Shown here piece after piece: positions 1-12,749 of a stretch of DNA of 64,000 bases; position 1 is the stretch's first letter; each line of letters opens with the position of its first letter. The stretch is from Alviniconcha marisindica. Lineage: Eukaryota > Mollusca > Gastropoda > Provannidae. The stretch covers positions 778,501-842,500 of the forward strand of contig JABMCL010002216.1 in the NCBI GenBank assembly GCA_018857735.1. Reading direction: 5' to 3'. The position numbers and the translations under genes were made by a program. The notes under the pieces were generated by a model that saw only the letters and a list, made by a program, of their open reading frames with translations, searched no databases and was not told the origin of the DNA.

Positions 1-713
1 ACACTACTTTGATAGCAGACGTAGCAACAGGGTGGAAGATTTTTACTTCCGAGAACCGCAAATACAAACCGTTATAAAGCCTCGTTTTTACCCTCGGCTC
101 TGTAATTTTTTAATAACAATTATATCGGTCATTAACTGAGTGTGCGCATGCGTCAAGATGTCTGTTGAGGATGATAACTTTCTAAGGGAGGGTTGGGGAT
201 GTGTGAACCTAATGATTTTTATTTGAGAGTTTTTACGTTTTGGTTTGACAGAGAAAGCATTATTCCAAGTAATTTTGGGTTTGCTAGGTATTAGCATTAG
301 ATCATTCCTATTAGTGTATGCAGATTGAAAGAAAGGGGGCGTGTGTCTAAGAGTGTGTATGCGCGTGTGTTTCATGACTTAGACTTATTGAGATATGTTC
401 TTCGTTGTGCGATCGAACGACAGCTTTAATTTCCCGCTGGGATGAATAAAGTATATTGTTATTTGTTATTATTGCTATTAATTTAACATGACAATACAAA
501 TACACGTTTTGTATTGTCATATTAATGCAAAACATATTAATATTAATGCGTTTTTATATTCTTATATTGAATTATAGGTTACAAAACACATAAAATGTTC
601 AAACATGCAGTAATACGACAGTACAAAGCAATAAATCAGCGTTCCTTTTAATCGTTTATGAGTTTCGGTCTTGTTTTAGAATGCTAGAAGTCATACTTAT
701 TTTCGATTTGTTG
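1..713. other. No gene seen
   Basis: AT-rich single-copy-looking sequence. No splice-supported frame or repeat family member was recognised. Confidence 0.6.
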
Positions 714-761
714 TGTGTGTGTTTGTGTGTGCGGCGCGCGCGTGTGTGTGTGTGTGTGTGT

Positions 762-804
<43 letters not shown>
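714..804 (+). repeat. (GT)n microsatellite
   Basis: About 90 bases of GT/GC repeats, slightly interrupted. Confidence 0.95.
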
Positions 805-808
<4 letters not shown>

Positions 809-1199
809 TTATTTATATACATACTTTTGTTGTTGATTCCTTTTTCTTTTATTCACTATAACAAATATAACACAATTATAGAACAGATGTGTCAGTACAC
901 CTGTTCAGTACACTTGTTCCCAACTGAATAAAAGACATATATACAGATCCATGTACAATTTATGCATAAAGACTATACAAAAAGGTTCAAACATATTAGT
1001 ACTGGACAACCATACAAACAGTCGGACAAAGTGCTTCACAGACAGATATTTGCTTTGTACCACGTGCACTAACTGATTGACTGCACGTCACAGGTGTATA
1101 CATTCGGCTAAATCTAGAAAAACTACATCCACACGAAAGTTATCCGTTTCTGACTGTCACTTGAAAGTTGTTTCACTGAGATGATTTTGTTGTTGTTGT

Positions 1200-2270
1200 T
1201 GTTCTAAGGGTTCATTACTATCGCATTAGGTGTCGTTGACACAATTGGTTGCGGATCCAAATCTATGATAATCTTGTTAGTACAGGCGAGGCCGGGGATG
1301 GAACTGCCGAGTAGAAAGCGATGGACCTTTCGCTGCGTGGCATTACGGCCGCGATGATCACACGCACGTGCAGCACGCGTCTTACGCTCGCACCCAACAC
1401 TGCACGCGCACTTGGGGAAATAGTGAAGTATTGACCCGAGAGCCACGTGCTGACTAATAAGGCACGCGCGCCGCGCGGCCTCAGTGCTTGTGTGCTTGCT
1501 GCCCGCTGTTATCTACATCAATGACTTGCAGCAACCAGCCAGCTTGGCTACTACGGCTACAACATCGGCTACGGCAACGCGGAATGCAGCAACGGCACCG
1601 CAGCCCGCACGGCACACAGGCTACAGCAGCAGCTTGGGGCCGCATACATGCAGGCGAACGCACTTACTGCAGTCGCGGCGGGAGTCCACAGAGGTAGACG
1701 GCGTGGCATGATTACGCCAGTGGGAATTCCGCCTCCTGCAGATCAATGCGCAAGTAACACCCTCAACCCACGGAAGCCACACATTTAGCTCCGTGGCACC
1801 GCCGACGCCGCCGCGACATCATCACCAGCGACGGCTGAAGCAACAGTGTTATAGCGGCGAGCCCAGCTGAGCGACATACACACAAAAAGCACGGATGGCA
1901 AAGGCCGCCGCGGCGAGTGAGCAAGAGAGACCATACCTATAGCTGTGGCCAGGTAAAAAACGGATTGAAGTGGGATGGTTCCTAACGGCACTGGCGGGTA
2001 GCGGCGGAGCGTGGCAGCTAAAAGGCACCGCGGGCTTGCAGCGCTGCCATCGCCAGCAACGGCTACACCAGCACCACACCACGCCACAATACAACGACAA
2101 CGGCTCATTGGGTCCAGCGGGGATTTACCGCATCGTGTTCGGCCAACTGAGGCAGGTAACTCGGTTTGGTTTGCTTTGTACCTCTGATTCGGACCGTTTC
2201 GCATTTAGTCTTTTGGGGGTCAGTTTGACGATGAAACTTCCCGGTGTGTTTTGACATGTTGTCCGTACAA
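1200..2270. other. GC-rich, CpG-containing island without a clear gene
   Basis: Much richer in C, G and CpG than its flanks, with CAGCAACGGC-like repeats. A plus-strand frame at 1525-1785 without a good start reads GYYGYNIGYG-like. It might be an exon, a promoter-like region or low-complexity sequence. Confidence 0.35.
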
Positions 2271-2920
2271 AACGATGCTAGACTGGTCTGAAGATTGGGA
2301 AAAGTAAGTAAGCCGAGACTGACCGGATGCTTTTTCGTTTTGTTTTGTTCAGCCCAGGCTCTCGAGGCAGGCTGTTTTGACGGACTCGGAGGGTTGGTAT
2401 TGATCTGGTTAAACCTGCACTTCTCTCTTTCCTTGTCTTGGCTCCTAGCCAGTCTCAGTCGCCACGCTGTACCGAGGTTCATGAATGCTGAAGGGACAGC
2501 GGCCAAAATCACTCCTGACAAGATGTCAGATCCTCTCGATCTCCCATTGCTGACTGTCTTTGGGATCACTATGCTCTCAGGCCGATATTTCAAGCCTTGT
2601 CATTCAGAATATAAATACGGAAGCTGTCATTGAAATCCGAGTTTTGGGAGCAAATGGAGGATGGCGTTAGGGTGAACCACCGGAAGTAGCCAATGTGTGT
2701 GCTAGTCACTGACGGTTTTTGTGAGATTAGTCTCTCCTTGGTGGTGTTATTGTTTGAAAATCAATTACGTATACTCTGCTGTAACCATTCTCTAGCGGCA
2801 AAGGCAGCACTCAGGAACAAAATGGTGTAGCATTCTCTGTCTTTCTGTCTGTCTGTTTCTCTCTCATATTTAATCTCTCCAGTAAAACGTTATATTCTTC
2901 AGAAAACATGGTATTCGACC

Positions 2921-2946
2921 CCCCCCCCCCCCTCCACCCACCCCCC

Positions 2947-3012
<66 letters not shown>
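2921..3012 (+). repeat. Poly-C plus (CT)n microsatellite
   Basis: C-rich lead of about 30 bases followed by about 60 bases of CT. Confidence 0.95.
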
Positions 3013-3016
<4 letters not shown>

Positions 3017-3589
3017 TCAGTCCTTTCAGAAATACGTTATATTCTTTTAAAAAAAAACATGGTACTGAAAACGCTGGAAAAATTAGACATGGTCCATACA
3101 TACTCTTTCCTCCCTGCAATTGTCTGTTTCTCAAGACAGCCTATGTTAGATTCCATAACGATTTAGGGTGGCGAAGGAAAATTGTATCATGCCGTAGAAA
3201 AAGATCCCACCCCCCTTCCCATATTTCCTTTTCTCTGTTAATAATTTTGGAATATTGCATCAGATTCAGTCTTCATAAGATAAAGTTGTTTATTGTCCAT
3301 GCTAAAATTATACACGGAAATTTGCCTCTTGGCTGCAATGTAAACTTCACAGAGAAAGAGAGAGAGATTAATTGATTGATTGAACTTTAATACTCAAGGA
3401 TAAAGAATTTAGGCAAAAGCCTAGTCTTACAATCTGTCCTTGTTAAAACACAGCAATAACAACAACAAAAGCACCGGCACATCCATCTATGCAAAGTATA
3501 GTGGTAGAACCAATTTACCAAAAGATGAATGTAAGAGCCTAATCCTGTCTGAAAAACTCGCCTCGCAACAATGTAAACATGGTATACTG

Positions 3590-3592
<3 letters not shown>

Positions 3593-3648
<56 letters not shown>
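3593..3648 (+). repeat. (GA)n microsatellite
   Basis: About 56 bases of GA. Confidence 0.95.
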
Positions 3649-3651
<3 letters not shown>

Positions 3652-4634
3652 TAAACACACACCTAACGTAACTTACGGACAAACAGTAATCACATCACGG
3701 GACCGGGCAGAACATTACCGTCAAAGACAACTTAAAAGAAGCATTAAATGATAGTAAATAAGCCGACAGCAAAAGTGCTCCACAAGAATCAAGATCCAAA
3801 CACATAAAAGGTTAAAATGAACGCTGTTTATTAGAACAAAACAGAATAACTGTTGCTGACAATTTACGAGAACTGAAGGCATTCAACGGCTGAAACTGTA
3901 TCCCCTTGCGCGATGAGTTCATTCATTCACGCTGTCGCACCCCGAGCAGTGAATTATACACAATAATTCCGCACACAACAGATGCGTATGTACTGACGTA
4001 GACGCGTTGTTGTGGATGCCGCCACGCCAGTGTCAGTCAGTTGCAGCCTGTGTGTGTACGCATTGTACTGTACACTCACTGAGACAGTACAGGTCGAGGC
4101 GTTACTGAAGTGACGCTTTTTTCTGATGTCACAGATGTTACCACGCATCTCCAATAGACTGACGATAGAAGCAGACATGCCCTTTGCTGTCGGTACAGTA
4201 TCGCGTCCAACGGGTGGACTCCGTTGTGACCCAGGGTATGCGGTCACGGCGACCAGTTCCATTTTTGGTTCATTTAGTTTGTCAGTGTGACTTCTGTCTA
4301 GGTATAATCGCCTGTCTGACTCAGACTGTTACACCATTGCGAGTGGGAAAACTGCCACCAACAGACAAACATATAACGAGCAGAAAAGGGAAAACAACAA
4401 CAACAACAACAAAACACACAACAAATAAACAAAGGGCATTTTATAACAGCATGAGCTTCCTCGGTAATTGACCGGGGTGGGGCCGGGGTGGGGAGTGGGG
4501 GGTGGGGGCGTAGGTTATCTGCGATGAAAACAACAACAACAACAAAAGCCTAATTGAATGAGAGGAAACAGGGACGGTGTAAGACTTCATTCACTTAAAA
4601 CCCGACCGGAGACAATTTCAGTCGTCACTCAGTG

Positions 4635-4780
4635 ACATTACAATCAGCACACAAGGGAGTTAATTAGCGCTCGAAATAGGTAGCACAAGTACAACAACAA
4701 AGACCTGAGTATTACCTGCGGTAACTCTCACCTGGCATGCGTGTAAATACAAGGTACATAAACTCCACTAGAAGTACACC
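4635..4780 (+). mobile_element. Solo arm of the foldback element
   Basis: ACAAGGGAGTTAATTAGCGC, TCGAAATAGG, CCTGCGGTAACTCTCACCTG, GCATGCGTGTAAATACAAGG: one arm plus centre of the family at 9560 and 54004, without the mirror arm. Confidence 0.75.
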
Positions 4781-4869
4781 CTTTTTACTAAGGTTAACTA
4801 ACATTCCCGCGTACCAAGCAAAATTATTTCAGTGTAGCCTGTTTTCTTCGAACTTGTTGCATTTGTGTC

Positions 4870-5954
4870 AAGCTGGGATTCGGACTGATCGGATCAGGCA
4901 ATGCTGTACCGGCGTGGTCTTTTTGAGATGGCAGTAAACATACGCATGGACCTGTTACTCAGTGAAACAGCATTTTGGTGACGTGAGACTGAGAAAGAGG
5001 ATCCGTTACTGAGTAGCACTTGGGTGATGAGAGATTGGGGGGGGGGGGGTAATCACGAGGGTGAGAGAGAGGATTTTTTTTATTCATGAGTGTAACAGAT
5101 AAGCATGGATTACTTTTTTGTTCTCTCCTTCCAGCCCTTGCCATGCCCAAACGAGGGACTGTTATAGACTTAATGATACGTGTACACATACTTCTGAGCT
5201 ACTACACACCGTTGCACACATGATATAAGTGAACTTTAGACATTAAACAAGAGAGAGACAGAGACAGAGACGAGAGACAGACAGACAGAGACAGAGACAG
5301 AGAGAGCAGCAGCAGCAACAGCAACAGCATCCGTTCTACGAAGCTGGCGAGAAGACTGGGCCTTCTGTGTGAATGTAGTGTCTACAGGTAGGCACTGTTC
5401 GTGAAACCCGGTCCGGAAGCAGTGAGTGATGGGAAGCTGGGATTAGGTCAAGCTGGGATTCGGACTGATGGGGTCAGGTAATGCCGTGCCGGCGGCAGGG
5501 TCTTTGTGAGACGGCAGAAAATATGTGTATGGCCCGTACTGAAGCAACATTTTGGTGACTGATAAGAGAGATAAAGAGAGACAGACACAGATAGAGACAG
5601 AGACAGAGAGACTGAGACACAGAGACAGGCGGAGAGAAACAGAGAGAGACAGAGAGACGGAGAGAGACACAGAGAGAGACAGAGATGAAGTTATTTACGA
5701 GGGTAACAGCGGATACAAAGACATGTAAGACTTGGGGGGGTGGGGGAGGGGGGGGGTGGGGGGGGGGGCGTTGTTTTTTACCCTCGGCAAACGAGAGAGG
5801 CCATTATAGACCTAATGATACATATACACGTATGTCTAAGCTACTACACACCGTTGCACACATTAAATAAGTGAACTTTAGACATTCAACACACGATGAA
5901 ATGGGGATGGACAGAGAGAGGGAGAGCCGAGAGAGAGGGAGAGAGACTGAGAGG

Positions 5955-6013
<59 letters not shown>

Positions 6014-6128
6014 AGCAGCAGCAGCAGCATCCGGTCGAGGAAGCCGACGAGAAAGACTGGGCCTGCCTGTGTGGGTGTAGTGTCTACAGGTAAGCACAGT
6101 TCATGAAACCCGGTCTGGAAGCAGTGAT
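4870..6128 (+). repeat. Tandem duplication, ~580-680 bp unit, two copies
   Basis: 4870-5431 and 5450-6128 share ordered blocks: AAGCTGGGATTCGGACTGAT; GAGCTACTACACACCGTTGC (CTAAGCTACTACACACCG in copy 2); GTGAACTTTAGACATT; a CAGCAG run; GACTGGGCC; TGTAGTGTCTACAGGTA; GAAACCCGGTC. (GA)n and poly-G tracts account for most of the length difference. Confidence 0.85.
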
Positions 6129-6720
6129 GCTGAAGTGGCCAGGTGGAAAAGCAGCTAAGCCTATTTACATATATGCATGGCTGCTGGCAACGCGGAAATC
6201 TCAACTCTAAAAATAGGCCTTTTTCCCTGCACGTGAAACTCGTGGCCGCTTGTCAGCTTCAGCTTTTGCGGCGGCACTGACTGGAAAGCCATGCAGGTCT
6301 TTCTTCTTATTTTCCTTCCCCCCCCCCCCCCCTCCCCCTTCTTTTTCTTCAGACTGGTCTTTTAGAGATTAGGTCTCCATTTTTACGTAATTTATGTTCG
6401 AGTCAATTCTGAAGTGATACGTACATCAGTCTTGTGCCTATGCCTATGCCTTCAGAGGTACTCATTTTTAACCAAGTGTTAACTGAAAGGTATCTCTGCG
6501 ATACTTTTAAATAATAATAATAATGGAAATTTACTAAGCACCTACCCTGCGGCTGAAAGCGTTAAGTACGGAACGCATATAATATAGGCCTACATCGCGA
6601 CAGACACTGTTATCAGTTCACAAAGAGCTAACACTGACATAATGTACACATCATTATGGTTTCCAAACACACACGGGGTGTGGGGGTGAGGGTGGGGAGG
6701 AAAATCGTACTACAAGTTAT

Positions 6721-6852
<132 letters not shown>

Positions 6853-7283
6853 TACATTGTACGGACTCAGTGACAGGGTTAAGGACAGCTCTTCTTCTTC
6901 TGCCTTTTTAGTTAGTCTTTTCACTAGACTGATCTCACGATTTTCAAGATAACAATAATTATATCTGAACAAATTACACCAAAACAACAATAGACTTAAA
7001 GAAAGAAAAACAACTGAGTGTTTTTGCGACTGAAATATTTTTGAAGGAAGAGAGAGAAGCAGAGCAGCTTGATGTCTTGGAGGGGGGGGTTCCATTTGTG
7101 GTGAGCGAAATGCGAGAACACAGGGTTAAAAGTACCTCTGCTGTCAAACCCGTGCGACTGATTCAGTTTCAAGACTACTCTCAGAAGCTTTGCTTTGAGC
7201 TTTGTCTGGGCGCGAGGATCGACAAAAGGCTATGCCACCAGTAAACTCCGTAAGCACTGCTCGAGTCTGTTCTATCAGTTACT

Positions 7284-7286
<3 letters not shown>

Positions 7287-7369
<83 letters not shown>

Positions 7370-7376
7370 ATTTGCC

Positions 7377-7428
<52 letters not shown>
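7287..7428 (+). repeat. Compound (GT)n(GA)n...(CT)n microsatellite
   Basis: GT at 7287-7331, GA at 7332-7363, a 16-base spacer, CT at about 7380-7428. The GA and CT parts are mutually complementary. Confidence 0.95.
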
Positions 7429-7430
<2 letters not shown>

Positions 7431-7969
7431 ACATGTGAATCAAATTGCCTCCCCCCCCCCCTCCCCCGCCTCTCCCACCCACCCCCTCTCTCTGGCCGTC
7501 TGTCTGTCAGATGACACGGACTGCTCAGAAGCCTGACGCATTGATTGTAAACCATAGACGCAAAGGTTGCAGCAAGTCCCTACTTGAATTACATCTGTCC
7601 CGATGCGATCGTTATCTTTGTTTGCTTTTACTGAAGTCAGTTTTCCTGCTACCGGGTCGGCCGCGAGGCGGGGGCCGTATGACTGTGTGTGTGTGGCGTG
7701 GCAGTTTTGAAAGCAGCTCACTTTTCCCATGATGACGCGGGTTTACTCGGCTGTTTTCTAAGCCTGCACTCGACTGATGTCAAAATGAAGAAGCGTAGTA
7801 GAAGACTGTTGCGAGCAGAAGACATTCCGGCGACCAAAAAACACGAAATGCCCGCGAACTGGCCCATGTAACATGGTGTTGTTGTTTTTAACGCAATACA
7901 TGTCAAGATATTTGTTCCGTTTAATAAAAGCGTTTTGACCTGGAAGAGTTTTCGTGCACCGCTGACACC

Positions 7970-8021
7970 GCGCGCGCGCGCGCGCACACACACACACACA
8001 CACTGCACGCACGTGAGCACG

Positions 8022-8082
<61 letters not shown>
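7970..8082 (+). repeat. (CG)n(CA)n alternating purine-pyrimidine tract
   Basis: CGCGCG run (7970-7985) followed by interrupted CA repeats to 8082, all alternating and prone to Z-DNA. Confidence 0.9.
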
Positions 8083-8084
<2 letters not shown>

Positions 8085-8879
8085 GTACGTAGCTAGCGCA
8101 GTCACCTTCTGCAGCTCAGTCCGCCAATGGCCAATAAAATATCATTCAAAAAAATCGACGTTGCTTAAAGTTCCGCAAAAACAAAGACAAATAATTGAAC
8201 GATTCAAATCGGATTGAACCATTAGCAATCAAAGCCAGTCTCTGTCGGCACGTGACATACGCTACCGCGCAGTGCCACAGAAGATCACAGCTTGAAAAGG
8301 GCAAGCTCACAAAAAAAGGACGGGCGGGGAGGGGGGAAGGGGGGGGGGGGAACACGACGAACACAAAACGCTGGAGAGTAATCCCTGACGTCCTCTAGGA
8401 TCTCGTCCGACTTATTTTCGTCAAGGGAATATTGATTGAGCGCAGGATGGGGTGAGGGGAAGGGGGGGAGAGGCGCGAGCACCTGACCCTACGTCTGTAA
8501 CCAAAATAACTCTAAAATGTACCGGACAAACAAAGCTAGCACTGACAGGACAGGACGGATTTCTCGTTCTCTATCTCTGGAACAACTTTGTCTCTAATTA
8601 GACTGGCAGTCAGGCACCGTCACGACAGCAACGTGACGTACGTCACTTGGGGGCAGGGGTGGAGGGGGAAGAGACCGCTGTCCCTATTCGTTCAATTAGA
8701 CCATATGACGTAGCGTGCATGGACGTCATATTCCCTCTCTGTCTCTCTCGTTTCCCCCCGCCCCAAACACCCTTCTCCCTTCTGTCTTCTCCCTCCATCC
8801 TCTCTCACTCTCTCTCTCTGTCTCCGTCTCTCTCTCTCCCCAACCACCCTTCTCCTTTCTCTCTCTGTCTTCTCCCTCT

Positions 8880-8892
8880 GTGTGTGTGTGTC

Positions 8893-8926
<34 letters not shown>

Positions 8927-8932
8927 GCTCGC

Positions 8933-8987
<55 letters not shown>

Positions 8988-8993
8988 TCGTCT

Positions 8994-9060
<67 letters not shown>
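8880..9060 (+). repeat. (TGTC)n and (CT)n microsatellites
   Basis: About 100 bases of TGTC tetranucleotides followed by about 65 bases of CT. Confidence 0.95.
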
Positions 9061-9062
<2 letters not shown>

Positions 9063-9559
9063 CCGGTTAGTAATAAACAAAACGCTCCGCTGCAGTAAAA
9101 GATGGACTTACTATTGTAAATCTGGCCAGGGAAGACACGATGACAAAATACGTGGAGACACGCAAGACACAGTAGCAAAAGAGCAGACACAATCCAGGTC
9201 AGTCAGTGTCAGTGACACCCACCATGTTCGCAGGTTAGTGACTACTTGACCTAGCTCTGCTGATCGGCTCGCTCGATCGTTGCATGGCCACCAGACCTAG
9301 CCTATTTCGATCCTTTTGCTGGAGCCTTCTTTGTTACGAGTTTTCACTTACCCGTCATCAGCTTACCACCCCCACACATTGATTTGCTGACATCAAGCAG
9401 AGTGGTCACAAAACAGTTCTTCTGTTTTGTTTTGTTGGTTTGTTGTTTCGATCAAAACGCACAAAGGACTGTTTTTAAGCAACTTTATTTTTTATAGAAA
9501 CATACAAAACGTAGGCTATATATTTTCGGCACGGATGCCCGACTTCGACTTGGCAACGA

Positions 9560-9841
9560 ACGAACGGTGAAACTGAAGACTCAACAAACAATTAAGCGCT
9601 CGAAAGCTGTCACATGAACACAACAGCATAAAGACTCGAGTCGCCTCAGTGCGGTAACTTTCACATGGCATGCGAGTAAATACAACGTATATTAACACCA
9701 CCAGAGGTACATCCTCCTACATAGTTGGCGCCTCAGGTCTTTGTTGTTGTGTTTGTGTGAAGGTCTTTCGAGCGCTGACTAACTCCCTTGTTTGTTGATT
9801 CTTCACTAGGCGCCCTGGGCCTCGTTCTGTTTCAGATGGTG
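9560..9841. mobile_element. Foldback (MITE-like) element, full copy
   Basis: The left arm (CAACAAACAATTAAGCGCTC, then CACATGAACACAACAGCA and GAGTCGCCTCAGTGCGGTAA) is mirrored by the right arm (GGCGCCTCAGGTCTTTGTTG, GTGTTTGTGTGAAGG, GAGCGCTGACTAACTCCC), with a ~60-base centre. No coding capacity. Confidence 0.8.
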
Positions 9842-10407
9842 TCGTTAAGGCACCATGGCAAAGGAAACAATGAAAATGAAGTCTCTAGTTAACAGCAACA
9901 AACTGGTACGTGCATCATTTTGTTTTTAAAACAAAGTGATGTTCTTAACGTCGTCTGCTGCTGCATTCGCTTTGTTCCCCCCTCCCCCTGTCGGGAATCG
10001 CCAAGGCAACCTATCTACATGTAAATTAAGCTGGCACCAATTCCTCGCTGTCACGCAAAGAGACCATTCCCAGACTTCTGCTTTTACCGACTGCAGTGCC
10101 ACTTCAAGCGGGTCTGCAAATTAAAACTGCCCTTTGCTATTTTTACATCCAAAAAATGCCGTGGCGGGGAGCTTGGGGTAGATGTACAATTAATGTAAGG
10201 GTTGCCGGCAGATCTATTGATTACGATGGCTTTGATGGAGTGCATTGCTCTGCATCCATGAAGATCGATTGGCCCCTCCGTCATGCTGATTATGTGAATC
10301 AAATTGCACAGCTCGAGTTGCAGTGACAACTCGTCTTACACTGGTTCGTGAGAGAGCACGAAAAAAAAAAAAAAAAAACGAAAGAAAGAAAAAGAAGGGG
10401 TGAAAGA

Positions 10408-10411
<4 letters not shown>

Positions 10412-10470
<59 letters not shown>
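10412..10470 (+). repeat. (GT)n microsatellite
   Basis: About 58 bases of GT next to a poly-A run at 10361. Confidence 0.95.
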
Positions 10471-10471
<1 letters not shown>

Positions 10472-10489
10472 CTTGAAAACGTTCTTGTG

Positions 10490-10620
10490 TTCGAGGACGT
10501 ATCTCTGGTAGAGTTTGTGTACCTTACTTTGACTCGCATGCCAGGTGAGTTACCGTCGTCGACTCAGGCCTTTGTTGCTCTGCTTGAGTGCCGTCTTAAC
10601 TGCTTTGTTTGCTGAATCTT
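10490..10620 (-). mobile_element. Solo arm of the foldback element (inverted)
   Basis: TTTGACTCGCATGCCAGGTG, AGTTACCGTCGTCGACTCAG, GCCTTTGTTG and TTTGTTTGCTGAATCTT match the right arm of the 9560-9841 copy. Confidence 0.7.
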
Positions 10621-10800
10621 GTGTACGAGGTCCTTGAGCAAGTTCTTGTTAGATGCGATGGCCTCAACATTTTTTGTTGTTGTTGTTGTTGGATGCGAGA
10701 GCCTTCAAAAAGGTCTTGCAGTTTCCGGGGTCCTCAGAAAAATTAGTACTGGATGCGAGAGCTTTGAAACAGCTTCTTGCAATAATCAGACCCCTATAAG
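10620..10800 (+). repeat. Degenerate ~60-bp tandem repeat, three copies
   Basis: GGATGCGAGAGCCTTCAAAA, AGGTCTTGCAGTTTCCGGGG, TCCTCAGAAAAATTAGTACT recurs with decay. It directly follows the solo foldback arm. Confidence 0.55.
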
Positions 10801-11439
10801 ATAAACAACATCGGTACAAAACTAATTCATTGTTTTGTTTATTCCATATTATTACAGTGTAAACGGTTGATGGAAGTAGAAGGTCGGAAGTAGGCAACAA
10901 CAAACGAGCCACAGCCAGATATTCCTCTTTTATTCTTCTTTTCCGATGGTATCTACGAGAGGCAGTTGGTATCGCCTCTCGATTTCTCTCGCTCTCTCAC
11001 ATCGTCTTTTAGTGGCGTCCAAAATAGAACACGTAAAAGATACGTAAAAGATTGAATGACGTCCACACACGAAAAAACATTGACAGAGCGACATACAGGG
11101 TACAGTAACACAAACACAATGTGCAGATGCATTTGGCTACAACAAGAAGAAGAAAAAAGTCTACACAAAGTAAAAGAAGACTTTCCAGATCCATAATGCA
11201 CTTAAGCAGCATAGAGGTCAGTTTTAGAACAAATTAGGTCGGCAGAAATGACTGGTGTGCAGTCTCTACCAGGGACGCGAAGACTAGAGACTGAAGTACG
11301 GGGGATCGGAGGTGGGGGTGGGGGTGGGGGTAGGGGTGAGGGTGAGGGTGGGGTTCCAGGGTTTACGTTTGGCTAGGGATTAAAGTGGAATAACGGTACA
11401 AAGAGTAAATTGCAAATGGGAGGGTGGAGGGGGGGGGTG

Positions 11440-11442
<3 letters not shown>

Positions 11443-11493
<51 letters not shown>
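11443..11493 (+). repeat. (GA)n microsatellite
   Basis: About 50 bases of GA preceded by a G run. Confidence 0.95.
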
Positions 11494-11497
<4 letters not shown>

Positions 11498-11794
11498 CAC
11501 CTATAGCAGATTATACACAGTGGGAAACAAAAGAAAGGGATGGGGATCGCGGGGGAAGGGTTGTAAGTAACCTTTTTACGCCCAGTCAACCAACCAAGAT
11601 ACTTACTCCCCACCCCGCGTGCCCCACCCGTTTCTTTTCCCATGGGGCATACACAATCTGCTACAGGCAGAATAAAGTGAGGGGGAATCTGCAACGGGCC
11701 CTAGCAAATCGCGCAAACATCACACTATAATGCTTCCGTTTGTTTCCATCATTTGCCGGATCACGCTCAATATTGACACAGGGAGGAAGCCATC

Positions 11795-11866
11795 CATTGG
11801 TAGCGCTGTCCTAATGAAACACGTGTATAACGTGCTGATCGGCTGCCAGGGCTTGCGCTACCAATG
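11795..11866. other. Inverted repeat with CCAAT cores
   Basis: CATTGGTAGCGC (11795-11806) and its exact reverse complement (11855-11866) are separated by 48 bases. Function unknown. Confidence 0.75.
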
Positions 11867-12064
11867 AAAAGGATACGCGCCCAGGCAAACTACCAGGACA
11901 CGTGCCAGCTGTTTTCGCTGCATCGATTCGTTCGCTTTGTACGACAGCGGTGGGTGACGCGAAAAAAGGTGCTTCTGGCGTTGTTACTTAGTCAGAAACG
12001 TTCACAAAGTCTGTGTGTATTGATGCCAGAATTGCGAAAGGGCCTGGGCGCATCTTTGGCATTG

Positions 12065-12065
<1 letters not shown>

Positions 12066-12099
<34 letters not shown>

Positions 12100-12115
12100 G
12101 CGCGCGCGCACTCTC

Positions 12116-12182
<67 letters not shown>
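12066..12182 (+). repeat. (CA)n(CG)n...(CT)n microsatellite
   Basis: CA and CG repeats to about 12110, then about 62 bases of CT. Confidence 0.95.
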
Positions 12183-12185
<3 letters not shown>

Positions 12186-12749
12186 CTTCCCCATGAACCC
12201 CCTAGAGTGTTAACGTTTGCACACACAACTTGCCAAAATGATTTCATCTAGGTCTTTGTCAGTGACAGGCGCCATGGGAGTTTGTTGTTGCTGTTTTGGT
12301 CAGTGTATGTCCTTTTGTAGACGAAAGTTCAATATACAGGTTTTTGTCCGTTGTTTACTGGTTACACTTGCTGTGTGTTTTCATCCAGATATTAGTGTCA
12401 ACAGAACTATTAAACGATTTTATTTCTCGCAATTCCCGGGTTTGTTTCCATCAGCTCAGCCATTTATCTCTGGTTTTCGAATCGATTCCACCTAGCTTGT
12501 ATCTTGCAGCCACTTTTAACACAGCCCTCTTGCACGAGTACGGCCTGCACAGCTGGCGTGACTGCAGTCGCATTTGCAGTCGGCACGCAGTCATCTCGCT
12601 TTCTTTTAGTCTCGTCTCCACTGTCATCGTACTTCGTAACCGTGGCAACAGCAACAAAATGAGGAGACTTGCCTCACAGACCTGGCGCAGGTCTGAGTGA
12701 CACGTAAGGCTGGTTATACTCGGTTCCAGAAACAGGCTTGGCCTTACCA
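12183..12749. other. No gene seen
   Basis: Open frames exist but show no domain, good start context or matching splice sites. Confidence 0.5.

Noticed and set aside
713..931. Open frames coding Cys-Val repeats, here and at other GT tracts
   Set aside because: They are pure translation of (GT)n or (CA)n microsatellites.
1484..1711. Secreted peptide beginning LVCLLPAV
   Set aside because: The frame begins at GTG, not ATG, and has no splice or domain support.
2105..2593. 162-residue minus-strand open frame
   Set aside because: No domain, biased composition and no splice-site support; likely chance in GC-rich sequence.
8726..9190. Open frames coding Arg-Glu, Ser-Leu or Thr-Asp-Arg-Gln repeats
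   Set aside because: They come from (GA)n, (CT)n and (TGTC)n repeats and lack other coding evidence.
10084..10329. Overlapping plus and minus open frames of about 80 residues
   Set aside because: No domain, no start context, and both strands are open, as expected by chance.
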